A DNA stretch of 64,000 nucleotides from Thuidium tamariscinum (GCA_947034885.2 OZ019759.1:13146501-13210500), one strand, 5' to 3'. Positions 1-23,272 are shown, numbered from the stretch's first letter. Notes: generated from the sequence alone by a model not told the origin. Numbers and translations: made by a program.

Positions 1-1085
1 TTATAACGTACGACTCTCTATACTCAAATCTGTACTTGAAAAAAGAATTATGCACTCTCTCTAGACCATACGCACATGTGTAGTACCACAACATTTGTTG
101 ATAGTCTTGGATAGGACCGCATAAATCCTACAGACGATATCATAATCTACAACTTCCAATACATCAAGTTCACTCTTTTTAAAATGAAGGAATACTGCAC
201 CATTCTTAAGTTCTTAAGTCTTTCTTCATTATTAATGACAATGCCAACTTCCTAAGCACAAAAGCCATGACTCTGTCTTCGGTTGTTAAACTTCGTCTAC
301 GATTAACATTGATAAACCCCTGTCATGAATAGGGTTACTTTTCGCTCTTCCGTGCAACTTCTTCGAATTCCCAGTGTCCTGTCCGACTCACCATCCTCTA
401 GCATTGCCCACTTTCTCTAAAAAATCAAAAACGACTTCACTTATCATATGATAAGACACCAAATTCGTGTTATATAGAGTCTCTCATGTCAACCTCTTCG
501 TTTATCTTAGAAATGAACATGCATTCAATGAATGCTTCCATGCTGCACTATAGAGGGAAATATATGAAAGCAGACATGAATCACGTCAGGCACTAAATAC
601 ACGCTCACGCTTAGAATCGTCACACAGTCGACCAACTGCCAAGACTAATTAACAATCCATAAGCATGTTACTTGCGAATGATTTATGTGAGGTGGTCGCA
701 TTCCTCCATCAGAATAATACTGCACAGTTACATCATTTGCATTATGTAAGTACTGCTCTGTGGCTCCACGTTAATGCGTCACTATGTATCATGCAGACCA
801 CTCCTTCATTCATCTACACCGCTATTCGCTAAATTCAGAATAGCGGAGACATCACATACTGGTGCTTGATTGCTGTGCGCGGACTGCAAAGAACCGTACA
901 CGGCGCGGGCCTGACACACATTCACTCACGCATTAAGAACCGAAAAATTTCTTCTTCATGGCCAAAAAGGTTCACAAAGCATCACAAAATAAAGCCAGCG
1001 ACTGCCATAATTTGCTCACCTCCGTGTTCGGAGGAAGCTGTAAGTGTGGCAACCTAGAATTCACCTAAGGAGGTTCTTAAGCAAA
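1..1085. other. Region without a supported gene
   Basis: Moderate-GC sequence with only short open stretches, the longest about 63 codons near 866-1057 on the plus strand. I see no domain, splice-site pattern or repeat that supports a gene. It is clearly less GC-rich than the insert that begins after about 1.1 kb. Confidence 0.4.
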
Positions 1086-1595
1086 ATACGGGAAAAAGGG
1101 ATCTATTCAATCTCCATTTTTTTTGTTGTTTTCTTAGTTTGACTCACAATTAGGACCAAGACCGGAAATCGGAAAACTGCGGACCGGAAGCAGAAAACTA
1201 CACTAAGGAACAACGTAAGAAAACCCGGATTCAGCCCACCTAGCGACCGAGACCAGATAGGCAATAAGTGGCTACCGAGCCTAGAGATCGTCGGGAACTC
1301 TCCCACGTGACCAGACTAGTTTAAACCTAACGGTCAGTAATTAATGCTGGGGGAAAAGTATAAGACCAGGAGGGCAGGGCCAGGTCCTGCCACTCTCTTG
1401 CACACAATTCGAGAAAGGGTCTTCCGGCAGGAGAGAGAGTATTCGGTCTACAAACAGGGAGAAGGGATAGAGAAGCTGTCAATCCAGTCTGGCGCATAGT
1501 TGAGCGATTAGCACTAAGCTAGTTGAGAGGTTCTTGAGCGCGGGAGGTTCAGTCAAGTTGGACCGCGCCTAGATTGTGTAGGCGTCAAGTGAGCA

Positions 1596-3281
1596 ATGGC
1601 AGGGGAAGTGCAGGAAGGGCTAATTCTAGCCTTCCGGAATGTCAATCCGGTTGTACCAACTGATGCACAAGATAAGCGGGAGCTGGAGGAAGACCTTAGG
1701 CAGATGGGCTGCGAGGGGTTTATGGCTCATCCTTGGAACCTAAAGGATGAGGCGATGGTGGAGGAGCTGCTAGACAGTCAGACCAACGAGTGGAAGGGGA
1801 CGGTCCGGTCGCTGCCAAGGGAGTGGAGTGCGGCTATGTGGCACAAGGTGTACGCCTTCGAGCAAGGCGGAGATGCGACGGGCACTCGGACGGATAAATT
1901 CCACCAGGGTAAGTTCCGCAGGCCCACCAACCCGAAGGATGGCTTCACAGTAGCCGAGTGTGTGTTCGCTAGACACAAGAGGCTGCTGCGGTTCATGATG
2001 GCTATCTTGAACCCGGATAGGCCTAGTAGGATTACGGTCACCGTAGCCAACACCATTTTTGGTGCGCTGTCGGGAGACCGAAAGATAGATTGGGGGTTAG
2101 TCATGAGGGACCGGATGGACCGAATGGTGAAGGGAATTGGGAAGTCTAAACCCTCTCCCATTTCACCATTCCTGTTTCATTTGTATCATTCGTTAGACCT
2201 CTTGAGGGAGAAAGAGAGGGAAGCTTACGAGGTAGGGGCAGCAATGATAGAATACGAAATTGCGAACCCGGAAGCTGAGAACGACCAGGATGAGGAGGAC
2301 TCCGAGGAAGAGAGTCAGGAGGAGCAGCAAGAGGGCACACAAGAGGGAAAGGAAGACCCAGAGGTAGGAAGAGAGAATCCGCCTCTAGAAACCCCCGTGG
2401 TAGTAAGAGAAGCCCAGAGGTTAGATCCGGTCTGGGAACAGGATCCCTTGCTAAGGATCCTACGAGACCTGGATGACTTTAGAAGACACCACCTAGAGGA
2501 GAGGGGGTTGTTGCAAGGCATAAGCCGAGCCCTAGGCTCCATTCCACCCTCCAAGATCATGGAGGTGTTGGGAGAACTAATTCAGGAGGCACATGAGAGC
2601 CGGGACAGAGAGGAAGTGCTCCGGCTGACAAACCAAGTCTCAGCCCTGAGGAGGGATCTCCATCACGCCCAGGAGGAGTTGGACGAAGAGAGACGCCTCT
2701 CCACGAAGGCCCGGAATACTCTCGGAGAAATCCGAGAGTTCATCACACATCCGGGCGAGGTCGTCAACAAGGCCATGCTATTCGACAAGAAGGTGTTGGA
2801 AGCAGGCAAGATGGTAGGTCCCCAGATGCTTACAACTCTGGTGGCCTACAACAAGAAGATGGAGGCAACGCTAGAGAAGTGGCGAGCAGTGGTCACGGAG
2901 GTCCAGGCTAGCTCTGTACCGGTCTCAAGACCGAAAGAGCAGAAGATGGAGGAGGAGCAGCCGAGGGAGCAACCACCACCAGCGGCAGTCGAGGTAGAGG
3001 CCGGCACGTCCGAACCGGCAAAGGCAGAGGAGATCAGGTCTGAAGCCATGGCGGAGGAACCTGTCCCACAAACCCGGGTTGAAGAGCCCAGGGTTTCTGA
3101 ACCCGAGAAGACCAGGGAGCCGGAACCTGAGCCGATCGTGTTGCGGGAGATTATCCGGGGAACGACACCGTCAAGGGAGAAGACCAAGTTCATCAACTTG
3201 CTGGACGATTCTCCAAGCAAGTCATCACCCACGGTCATCACACAACCGAAGACCAGAGGGGAAGCAAAGGCAATGGTGTAG
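1596..3281 (+). CDS. Transposon-associated coiled-coil protein (gag-like / plant transposon protein)
   Basis: A 561-codon ORF from an ATG at 1596, in sequence much richer in GC than its surroundings. Residues 1-230 look globular, with a conserved-looking block around SPFLFHLYHSLDLL, as in the large family of plant transposon-encoded proteins. Residues about 230-265 are a Glu-rich linker. Residues about 330-395 are heptad-like and probably a coiled coil. The rest is Glu/Pro-rich and probably disordered. I see no reverse transcriptase, integrase, protease or zinc knuckle downstream, so this is at most a gag-type ORF of a non-autonomous element. The ORF ends at TAG 3279-3281, but the same frame stays open for another 137 codons. 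The family assignment is recognition of style rather than a motif match, and no LTRs were found. Confidence 0.6.
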   Translation: MAGEVQEGLILAFRNVNPVVPTDAQDKRELEEDLRQMGCEGFMAHPWNLKDEAMVEELLDSQTNEWKGTVRSLPREWSAAMWHKVYAFEQGGDATGTRTDKFHQGKFRRPTNPKDGFTVAECVFARHKRLLRFMMAILNPDRPSRITVTVANTIFGALSGDRKIDWGLVMRDRMDRMVKGIGKSKPSPISPFLFHLYHSLDLLREKEREAYEVGAAMIEYEIANPEAENDQDEEDSEEESQEEQQEGTQEGKEDPEVGRENPPLETPVVVREAQRLDPVWEQDPLLRILRDLDDFRRHHLEERGLLQGISRALGSIPPSKIMEVLGELIQEAHESRDREEVLRLTNQVSALRRDLHHAQEELDEERRLSTKARNTLGEIREFITHPGEVVNKAMLFDKKVLEAGKMVGPQMLTTLVAYNKKMEATLEKWRAVVTEVQASSVPVSRPKEQKMEEEQPREQPPPAAVEVEAGTSEPAKAEEIRSEAMAEEPVPQTRVEEPRVSEPEKTREPEPEPIVLREIIRGTTPSREKTKFINLLDDSPSKSSPTVITQPKTRGEAKAMV

Positions 3282-3692
3282 GTTCGCTCCATATTGAAGA
3301 CCGGATCTGGATCGGGGTCACCAAGCAAGGGACCAGCCCGGATTGCCGAGAGAGTGGGAGAGCAGACCCCACAGAGCAAGACAGTGCACCATCCGCCCAT
3401 CACCGGATTCAAGAAGAGGACCACGGAGACACCCACGGTGAAGCGGAAGGCCCGGATTGAAGAGGAAGAGGAGTCAAAAGAGGAAGATGAGGACTCGGAG
3501 GGGGAGACCGACTCCGGTGATGAGTCGGACCAGTACTCGGATGCAGACCAAGCACTGGCGGAGACCAAGCAGACCAGGGCCAAGGCGCGGGGTAAGACGA
3601 AGCCGAAACCCAAACCCGTCAAGATGTACCGGTCCCCGAAGAAACAGCCAACCCGGAAGGGTGCATCGCCGGTCAAACGAGTGAGAAAATAG
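3282..3692 (+). pseudogene. In-frame continuation of the 1596 ORF beyond an amber stop
   Basis: The frame of the preceding ORF continues directly after TAG 3279-3281 for 136 sense codons to a TAG at 3690. The sequence is highly acidic (EEEEESKEEDEDSEGE) and then highly basic (PKKQPTRKGASPVKRVRK), like a nuclear-localising tail. Composition and GC match the upstream ORF, so the two were probably one protein of nearly 700 residues. The TAG may be a CAG-to-TAG change. The bases after it do not match the known plant-virus readthrough context (CAR-YYA). Confidence 0.55.
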
Positions 3693-5390
3693 GGGAGCAT
3701 TAACGCCAGATAGATAGAAAGGGGACTAAGGCAGGATATATTTAGGTTAGGAATTTTTGAACTTAGACCGGATCCAGATATGTAGGATCTGGGATCCTAT
3801 TTTGTTGGTATTTTTGTAGTTTTGTGGAAGTCAACCCGCCCAAGTTGTGGAGGAATGTTACGTGGCATTCTTGGCGGTTGGTGTTGATTCCATTTGCGCT
3901 TTTAGGTTTCCTTGTAGTTTAGTATTTAAACCCGGTTTGTAATTGAATCCGAGCGCGCATTATGTTATCTTACTTTCACAAGTTTTTGTGTTGCAAATAC
4001 AAGTCAGAGCCTTTCTGATTCACTCTGGAGTGGACTGTGTGCATGGGACCTTGTCTAAGTCTTATGGTAATGGTTAGGATTGCAGCCTTGTGTGGATAAG
4101 TGTGTGCCCGGATGTTCAGTTTATCTGGTCTCTGGACTTAAAGTGAATTCAGTTTTGATAGGGAATTTGTGCAGGATCTCATAGTGTTTTCTGGAACAGG
4201 TCTAGGAAGTACTCGATAGGGATAGATACTTATAGAGTCTGGGTTTGAGATCGGGAAGTACCCGGCCAAATGCCAACTGAATGGTGATCCGGTCTCTGTA
4301 GAAGAAAGAAGGACTAGTGAGGAAATTCAGCTCTCTTGCATAAGCTACCGCCCTTGTTCTACCAGGACTTAGACTAATTGGGTAATCTGTCCTTGTAGTC
4401 TTTGTTAGGATTAGGCAGGAGTGCTTGCGTGACCTGCTGGGCAGGATTAGTCCCGGTCCAGTTGTGAGGTATTCCGGTCTAGTTGTAGTAATAGTTTCTT
4501 TTTCCTTGCAAGTAGAACTTCTGACACTTTAAAACTTGAAGGGTAGGAGTAAGCTTCCTTCCTAAACGCCCAAACAAGCAGATCCCTCTTGTTATCGAGG
4601 TAAAACTTACATTTGGTTACTAATCTAGGGACTGGACCAACTCCTAGTGTCCGGTCTTTAGCCCCATATCTAGTAAGGATAAGTATGAAGGCGATACATA
4701 TATTGGTATAAAGAGATGTACAAGTCTTGAAATACAAAGGATTGATCTGGTAATCAGGCCTAAGGCAATCTTAGGAACCTTTGAGACCCGGACCAGATTG
4801 GTCTTTTGCTTGGGTTTTGTTGTGGTAACCACTAACGTGTTCCGGTCTTTCGTCAACTTTCGACCAAATCCTTTGGGAACGATACACGAGTCACTTTAAG
4901 GCTAATTTAGTACATTCTAACGCCTTAGAGAAGGAATTGTGCTTTCCTGTGCTACGACAGTGAGGCACTCCAGTCTTCTGGGAGGAACTGTGTGTCTTTC
5001 ACGATGTCTTCTTCTCCAAGATTGACTACGTCTCCATGGTGTGCCATCCCTTCTTCTCAAGAACACAGTTTCAAGTGATGCTGTAGTTTGTAAAAACAAA
5101 AATTCTGATGTTGTGATATGGACCCTTGCTTCTAATGACGACGTATAAATTTGTTTAAGCACTTACCACCACAAACGCCAAGAAATGAACGAGGTCTAAG
5201 AGAAGACCCTCACCTTCAAGAGAGAAGATTCAGCTACCAAAATCGGGAATTCGGGACTCCGCCACCTTCAGTCATCATAGCCGGAACGAACTTCCACAGC
5301 TCATCCGTCAGACTTCTCAAAACTTAATTTAAGCAAGTAAGAGTAATTGCAAATACCCTTACCTTCTAAAAAAGTCACCTTCTTCTTACA
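3693..5390. other. 3' flank of the GC-rich insert, no supported gene
   Basis: GC-rich sequence continues to about 4.4 kb with repeated CCGGTC-like words. A purine-rich stretch lies near 3716-3726 and a TATTTAAA box near 3924. This could be an LTR-like or 3' UTR region, but I found no matching copy upstream of 1596, so no LTR pair is claimed. Short open stretches on the minus strand (4447-4856, 4917-5162) have no recognisable feature. Confidence 0.35.
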
Positions 5391-5899
5391 TTTACGAAAA
5401 AATCTTTAAATCTACAAGTGTAAAACAGGAGAATCTGCAAAAAGTGCACTGAAATAGAAAATCTAAATTCAAATCGAATTTTCCTAACTTCGAGGGGATT
5501 TCCATACACCATGCATTTTCAGTACGTCTACCATGAATCCTGAGAAAAGCACTTTTGCTTCGAATTATAGACATTACACTACGCTCCAAATACATGCTTT
5601 CAATGCAAATCGCCGCAATCCCTCGGGTCCACATTGCGACATGTGTCATCTTGCTTTTCAACCAGAAATAACACATCTGCTTCATACAGCACACATGCAC
5701 TTCTGACTGTGTGAACCGCATCATGTTTCACTCCCACTTCTGAAAGTTTTCGAATGTCATGACAAATACAATATTTCGTAGTTTTTCGCCTTAAAAATAT
5801 GAATTGTAATTATTCAGAACATTACCAACATCATCGAAGTGAATATGATAGACAAATATAACATTTCACTCATACATTGTCACAAACGAGAATAGTACA

Positions 5900-8800
5900 T
5901 TAATGTCTACATTAAATTAGTAATTAGTCAGAATGTAAAGCTATGAATCCCGTAGCTTTACTACGGCCACCAAGAAATCCACATTCCCGTTCCGGAGTTC
6001 ACGAATCACAGTACTACTCTTGCACTATGTTAGATTCCGTTGCCTCTCGTGGTGCCTGAAGTAACGCATATCCAATGCCGTAGTTGTCGGCTCCTTCATG
6101 CGGTTATTCTTCAGCTGTAAAAAAATTCCATTACTGTTGGTTAGGAAGAAGTAAATGACACCACGACGGCCATTGTCAATAAATGACCTCACATGGTCTT
6201 CCAGCATTTACAGAATCTCCATAATGCATATTGACAAACACCGTTTTCCGTAATTAACATAATAACTCCTAAGATGGCCGTCGCTTCTGGTCTATCGATC
6301 ATCTTCAGACACATTTCTGTATAAAAGAACACCGTCCCTTTTTTTTCTGTACATTTCTGTTGATTTAAACCCTGGTAAATTTCGATTCCACTCCATTCAT
6401 TTCATTTTTCCCTTCTCCGATTGAATTCTGACTCGAGCATTTGTATATACTTAATATGCATTATAAGCTTAGTGCAAAAGCTTAACTTATTCTTCACATT
6501 CAGTAGGTTTCAACCTTCACAGGGTCCAGTATTTGAAAATGCTACCGATAAATACATGAATGAACACACAAGGTCTTACTGACTGCATTGAACACTGCAT
6601 TCGGTCCATCTCCGTTCATTGATATAACTTGCCTACTTCCACGCAAACCTACCAGAAAATCACCTACTACTTACAGTAATGAAGCTACATATGATCTTAT
6701 GGCAATCCAGAAATATAATTGACTACCATAATTACAAAACTCATTATTATGTCATCTCCATGTTTTACTTTCTACTGTCGATGATGTTGCTCTCCTACCG
6801 CAAGAAATTTTGAAGAACACCACAAGGGTGCTTAGAGACGTCCCTCGCCGCACACAAAAATATGTCATAATGAAGTTCCTATCCCAAAAAAATTTGGAAA
6901 TTAACCGTTTTTTCAGATAATGACGACATCCACTACCTTCACTAACGCACAAAAACTTGGTAGAAGACGCTCTTTTCAAACGACTAAAATGCATCATGTA
7001 TACACTACATCTTCCACAATTGAGAAAAACAAAATTAACAATTAACATTATTCATGGATTGATGCGTACCGGTTCCGTACATATTTGCTGCCGGAATTTC
7101 TCTTCGGATTAGGCTCCACTTCAACAGTCACAAATTAATGTTCATTGTACACTTCAACGAAATGCAGTACAAGTGTGCTACGTGACTCCGAATTTTAAGT
7201 CCTCTTCATTATACTCCACTCTGTATAATGTTTGCAACTTTATTTCATGGCGTCTACTGAGGCTATACCACTGCCTCTTCTACCTATCACAACCTAAACA
7301 AAGCATTCCTCTTGATTCACTAACACTTGCTCCTTCTTTTCATTCCATACACATGTTGTCGAACACAATTCCACTGTTATTTTATTTTAGTACCTTGTTA
7401 GCCAAAGTACTTTAATAAACAAAGGTACACCAGTAATGATTTGTAAACTTCCTCTAGTATTAATCGACCTTAAATGAAAACGACTAAAGCACATTATACT
7501 AGAAACAGACACTATACATACACCAGCTGCTATGACATTCGACATTGTATTGTACATTTTGCAATAGCTATGCGGTGTAATCTAAGGTTACCCTATTCGT
7601 TGAAGGGCACCATACCTTCTTCAAGGTACCGCACGATTTGTCTGACACACAGTGCTCTCAAACCGATACTTCTGCCATATGGAATGGGGACATTTTCGAC
7701 GTCACTCTGGAATAAGTCTTTGAAATACTGCCTTACAATGTCGTGCCAATCTCCACCTCTATTTTCTTTCTTCTTCGACTGCAGTGATCTCCAATGAAGC
7801 ACTCATTTTTCCGTTTCAGGCCCACGTTACCCGATGTCCCCGAGGTTGCCATCAGCTTGTCCAAGTTAGAACTCACGGAATTCAATCTGTCCCTTAGTTA
7901 TTTCTTCAAAGATATCAATGCCTGCAATTGTAATGCATTGCGTATGTCTGTGAAGTTCTTCGGTACCATTGCCGTCATCTTGAGAACCAAAATGCACTCT
8001 CAATCACTTTCGAGACTTTGCATTCCATTCCCATCACGTGGTAAATAACTTTAATATACCAGCACCTTGAACGCAAGATATTTCAGTCCTGCACCAAGAA
8101 ATCAGTATTGCTCGTCTCTGTAGTCTGTGAAGGATATAACTACATTGCTAAATCTAAACTGATGTCCTTAACAAGTATGATGGAAAATAAAATGTTGTAC
8201 GTAATAAGGGACGGACCTCAAGTATTTGTAGCAGTAAGCACCCTTTTTCAGACAGTGAAAGTTTCTTCACATTGTCAAATTCTTCCATGAGAGATTTGGA
8301 ATTTTCTTTCAAATTTAGCCAATCAGTAGGGAAAAAACGCTCTAACATCGAATTGACCTCTCCATGCAAAACACACTCTATCATCCTTAAATCACATAAT
8401 TATTTCCAGAGATTACACTTCACAATTATTTTTTCCTAAATCAATCCTGAAACATATAACGATTTCTATAGACTCTATTTGGCTATAGGGTATAATGACA
8501 TCACATAACAGGAATTGTTGTACATGCCCATGAAATTTACATGAACCATATACTGTGACATATGGGTACATCATATTATCGCTGTTGCAACATTTTCACC
8601 TACCAAAATGTTATATCCACGAAGGCAAATCTATCGTTTTTATTTAATTCCATCTCATAACCTCTTCATCAAAATATTTGTTTTCTAAAATACAATGCAT
8701 ATGTGACAAACGTCTTCTTTGAATGCACTTCAAAAAAATTAAATAAAGACACTCTGTGACAGTCACAAAAAAAAGGAAAGAAACATTGGAGTTAATCGTG

Positions 8801-10020
8801 TATTCGATATTCATAGACATGAGAATGTCACCTCAGATTTTTCCAATCCTGACCATGGCACAATTCGGCGTATTCCTCCATCATGGCCCATACATTTCGA
8901 ACACTTTCATCAGAGACTGAACCCCACTGAACGTTTTCCAAATTATGTATTTGACAGAACACTCGACCTATCATAGCAAAAAAGTGAGGAAGTACCAGTT
9001 ATGCCGCACAATATTTCAGCAACGACAATGACCTCCACCAAACATATTCATGTTCACAGGAATTGAAATACAAATCCTCTCTTGTTCGACGACATTCAAC
9101 ATTTGGAAATATGCTTATACCACAAAGGAATGACTTCTACAAAACTTACTTCGAATTTCGAAACACAGAAGTCAAAAGCAACGCTCACCCATTTTGCTTG
9201 CCAGAAAACGCCCTCTGGACCTCACGCACTGTGAATAACGGGCATTGCAGTACAACTTGTAGCCCTCCCAAAAATTGCAGGACCTGTTCCACCAAGTTCT
9301 CATGTCACTACTGACCTCGTTCTACTTTAAATGCTTAGATGAAGCTCAAAAATTGAGTATTTGTCTATTTAGTACCTCTTCGAAAATATTGACCTATGTA
9401 TCAAAATCTAAAAAAAACTTCACCCACCTGAAACCTTCCCTTTCCAAAACACTAATGACTTTGTACGTGAGGATTTTCATACTGTCGTGCTGGTCTCCGT
9501 TTCCCCTTTCTGTCGAAAAAAAATTACGCTCCTTCGCTAGAAATCACAAGATCGGAAACACTATATAACTGGATATGCCTCAGGTAGTAAAGAACATTTT
9601 CTAAGAGAAATGTAGAGCACTGACACATGATATTTGCATCAAAAATGCAGATTCCGACGAAATTGAGCAAATCTACTTTGTAAATACCCGCCACTTTGTC
9701 GTCGAACGACCATGGTTTGTGTAAGAAATAATGCCACAAAAAGAAGGTTTCTTTCAGAAGAACCGGGAAGCGGTGACGCAGCGGGAGTAGACAATGCCTA
9801 CATGTTACATCGACAAATAAATCCTCCTCGTACCTTGCGTCCAAACCACCAAACTCCCGCATTTCTTCACTGAAATTACATCACTATGAAAACGCAAGAA
9901 ACTTTCAAGCGACTTCCTTGACTGATGCTCAACGATTGGGAAAATTTGAAACCCTAATCCCCCGCACTTTTCTGTGTATAGAGGTATCTGTAACTCGTCC
10001 AAATTAAAGGACCCTGGTTT
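5900..10020 (-). pseudogene. Decayed multi-exon gene; very tentatively FANCD2-like
   Basis: On the minus strand, going down in coordinate, a chain of coding-looking blocks is bounded by plausible splice sites: 10014-9880, 9870-9524, 9509-9428, 9307-9189, 9113-8832, 8385-8217, 8124-8066, 8030-7750, 7802-7616 (shifted frame), 7279-7187, 7125-7070, 6878-6799, 6648-6580 and about 6285-6028. Block 6878-6799 has a T-rich acceptor and a GTAGGA donor and encodes ELHYDIFLCAARDVSKH. Block 9113-8832 includes SDESVRNVWAMMEEYAEL. Blocks read as folded protein but contain in-frame stops (8999-9001 TAA, 8083-8085 TGA, 8000-8002 TGA, 7898-7900 TAA) and a frame change near 7.78 kb. From memory, three blocks resemble the C-terminal third of FANCD2 in order: VPIPYGRSIG, the ARD block, and VRSFID followed after an intron by LDMRYFRHHE. 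The identity is weak; the existence of decayed exons is better supported than the name. Confidence 0.38.
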
Positions 10021-11553
10021 CCAAACTCATACACAATGCAACATTATCGACAAGAAGACACAGTTGTGCCATCTATAGTTGAAATCCCACAAAAAAAGAA
10101 AGTGCAAATGAACAGGCTAATGCAGTGGTGATCACTTTCCTTTAGAAAAATTAAGTGGACACGCTTCAATTGAAAAGTCGCCTCATAAATTAAGAAATTA
10201 CACATAACATTCAGTGTTTTGTGAAAACCGTGCCTCCCCTTCTCAGCAGTGACTTTGAAACTGGCTAAATTACCCTCATTTTAATTTAATTGTTTAATGC
10301 TGTCTCTTTAAATTTTTAAAAATCCTCCAAAAATGAACATTTGGCTAAAATCTGTTCTCAGATCAATGCTTCCCAACAAACCTCACATCCATTGAAATCA
10401 TGCAGCATGCTATCAACTGATCCTTGTTGCCTCCTTACAACATTCCCACCCCATGGCTTCCCTATCCCAAACTGCATGTTTTTCATCCACATAGGGAAGA
10501 AACCCTTCCCATCGGCATACTGTATCTGCAAAATTTGGGGTATAGCTTGTCCCAATTATCCGAATTGCATGTCAGATAGGGAACTGCTGTGCCTTACCTA
10601 TCCATAGCCGAACCGATGGGAAGGGACTTCTCTATCCCTAACTTTAGATGAATATAAGGGATAGGAAAAGGTTTAGGGAAGCCTGCGGTGGGCATGCTCT
10701 TACACTAACAAATTCTGATTCCTGTTGTTATAAGAGCTGAAGGATATAGAATATTCTAGACCACTACATCCGGTGGATGAAACAATTTGAAATACTCTCC
10801 CCACTTTGTTGGGGGAGGTCATTGAGGTTGACAACTATTGAATGTCATGTAGACTTCAATGTTCTGGGAACGTTTTAAACTACAGAGGTATCAAAAATAA
10901 AATAATGTCACGTAATCCCTCTGCAATCATCTGCATGGTAGTTCATTAAGCGTTAGCGTTTGATCTTCAGTCCTTTTAGAGCATCTCCATGCCATACACG
11001 GCAAAGATGGGTAGCAATGCCTGTATAGAGTGTTTTCTGAATGAGACTTCGCCTTTTGGTTCTCCCTTCGTCCATTCTATAAACTTTATTTTACATGCCA
11101 CCCTACAAGTAAATGAATTCAGCTTAAGTACCCAAAATTGAAAAAGGTTTATTAGTCAAGGTTTAAAGGCAAATGTTTCTATCTTGACAATTTTCTTTCA
11201 TTGATACAAAAAGCCTGAAAAAACTGAATAGAAAATGAGTGAAATTTAGCTCATTTTGGAATCATTCTTGGTCTACTCTTTAACTATAGTAAAAATAATT
11301 TCAGATGAACGAAGAGAAGACCTTCAAAACACTTTGTATAATACATGGCATAAATCCCCTAATAATGTCTAAAATTTAATTTCACCATTCCAATTAGTTG
11401 CAAAATCAATCATACATGTAAATCACTAAATATAATAAGAACAAAATTAGTACACGTGTAGATTCTAACATTCTATCAATAGAATTGGACAAAATTGATG
11501 TCTTTGGTGTCTAGGACAAATACCATCTTATGCTCATGGCTTGATGCATGGAT
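10021..11553. other. AT-rich flank with MITE-like debris
   Basis: No gene is supported. 10340-10700 contains repeated words such as CCTATCC and ends in GGTGGGCATGCTCTTAC, and 10978 onward has AGAGCATCTCCATGCC. Both look like ends of Tourist/PIF-type miniature elements, but I could not pair either with an opposite terminus. Confidence 0.25.
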
Positions 11554-11556
11554 TTT

Positions 11557-11688
11557 CACTAGTAGAAAATCTCCCTGGTTCTGTTGATTTGGTCGCGTTG
11601 ATGATCAACAGATTTCTATTAATCAACATAAATCTATTGATCATCAACGCGACCAAATCAATAGAACCAGGGAGATTTTCTACTAGTG
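11557..11688. mobile_element. 132-bp hairpin MITE with CACTA termini
   Basis: The whole element is a near-perfect inverted repeat with arms of about 64 bp. It begins CACTAGTAGAAAATCTCCC and ends with the reverse complement. It is flanked by TTT on both sides (11554-11556 and 11689-11691), the 3-bp target duplication expected of CACTA elements. The arms share the words CTAGAAAA/GTAGAAAA and TTGATTTGG with the larger element at 41531-42646, so the two probably belong to one family. It has no coding capacity. Confidence 0.85.
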
Positions 11689-11691
11689 TTT

Positions 11692-22329
<10,638 letters not shown>

Positions 22330-23206
22330 TCATTAGTGACGGTAATGGTATTTTGAGAAGAAAACTGAGTTAAAAAATATGACCATGGTGTTACTTTGTA
22401 GTACTGCCATGCTCAGTTAATGCAAAATCGTCAACTTTGGTAATCAAATTTAGTGAATTTGATTGTGTTAAAAATCAAACCTAATCCGGATGTGGAGGTG
22501 CTCTCGCCCCCTCAAATTTATTTATTTTTTAACAAATGGAAACCCATTTTGAAACCTCATAACTCTATGGCTTCCTCAGGATTTACATTGCTCCAACAAC
22601 TCATTCTGTGCATGCTGTCTGCACTGGCCCTTTTCACTCATAGTATCGTTGCTTGGCTAAACTAGAGGAACTGGAAATTAGGGCGGCGTAACTGACGCCA
22701 TAGAGAATTGGAACTCTTTTGTGGCTGTCGTGGTATTGGATGCCATCAACAAGAGAAGACATTGACGATATGCACAGGTGCTAATGGAGGTGAAGCGGAA
22801 TGTGTGATTCACTTTGCCTTGAAAAGTAAGGATTCAAGCTGGAGCACCGTCAGCGACATTCGATGCAGTTGCTCGTGAGTTTTGTGAATTCGTGTTGTCA
22901 ATTCCGAATTAGTTGTGCAATCTTCATAATTGCATTTGTCATTTCCTTTCATTACACAAATTTCACTTCGCTCATTGCCGCCAAAGCAGAATCGATACAT
23001 GTAATCTCCTACAATCATAGGATATCGGCCGTACAAAATTCAGTGACACAAGAGGAGCGAAAATTTGGGTAAATGGACATTGCGCCCCCTTCCTTCCATT
23101 GCATTCTCACAATTTCCGTCATATCTGCATTTGTCCCCTCTCGCGTCCGCCATAGCCATTTTCCATTTTTGTCTTAATCATTGCCGCTCGGTTTCGTCGA
23201 CGAGTT

Positions 23207-23213
23207 TATATAA
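23207..23213 (+). promoter_or_regulatory. TATA box of the upstream B3 gene
   Basis: TATATAA lies 66 bases before the ATG at 23273, in a pyrimidine-rich context. Transcription would be expected to start about 25-35 bases downstream, giving a short leader. Confidence 0.5.
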
Positions 23214-23272
23214 TTTCTCAGAGGCTTTCACTCTCCTCCCACTTACAATTCCGGAAATTCAGTTGTTTCGAA

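Noticed and set aside
2846..3700. A 284-codon open frame on the minus strand
   Set aside because: It is antisense to the gag-like ORF. The long acidic and repetitive codons on the plus strand avoid stops on the opposite strand, and the predicted protein is low-complexity Ser-rich.
1086..4860. Search for LTRs around the gag-like ORF
   Set aside because: TATA-like and purine-rich stretches are present, but no direct repeat of the 3' flank is found upstream and no tRNA primer-binding site was recognised.
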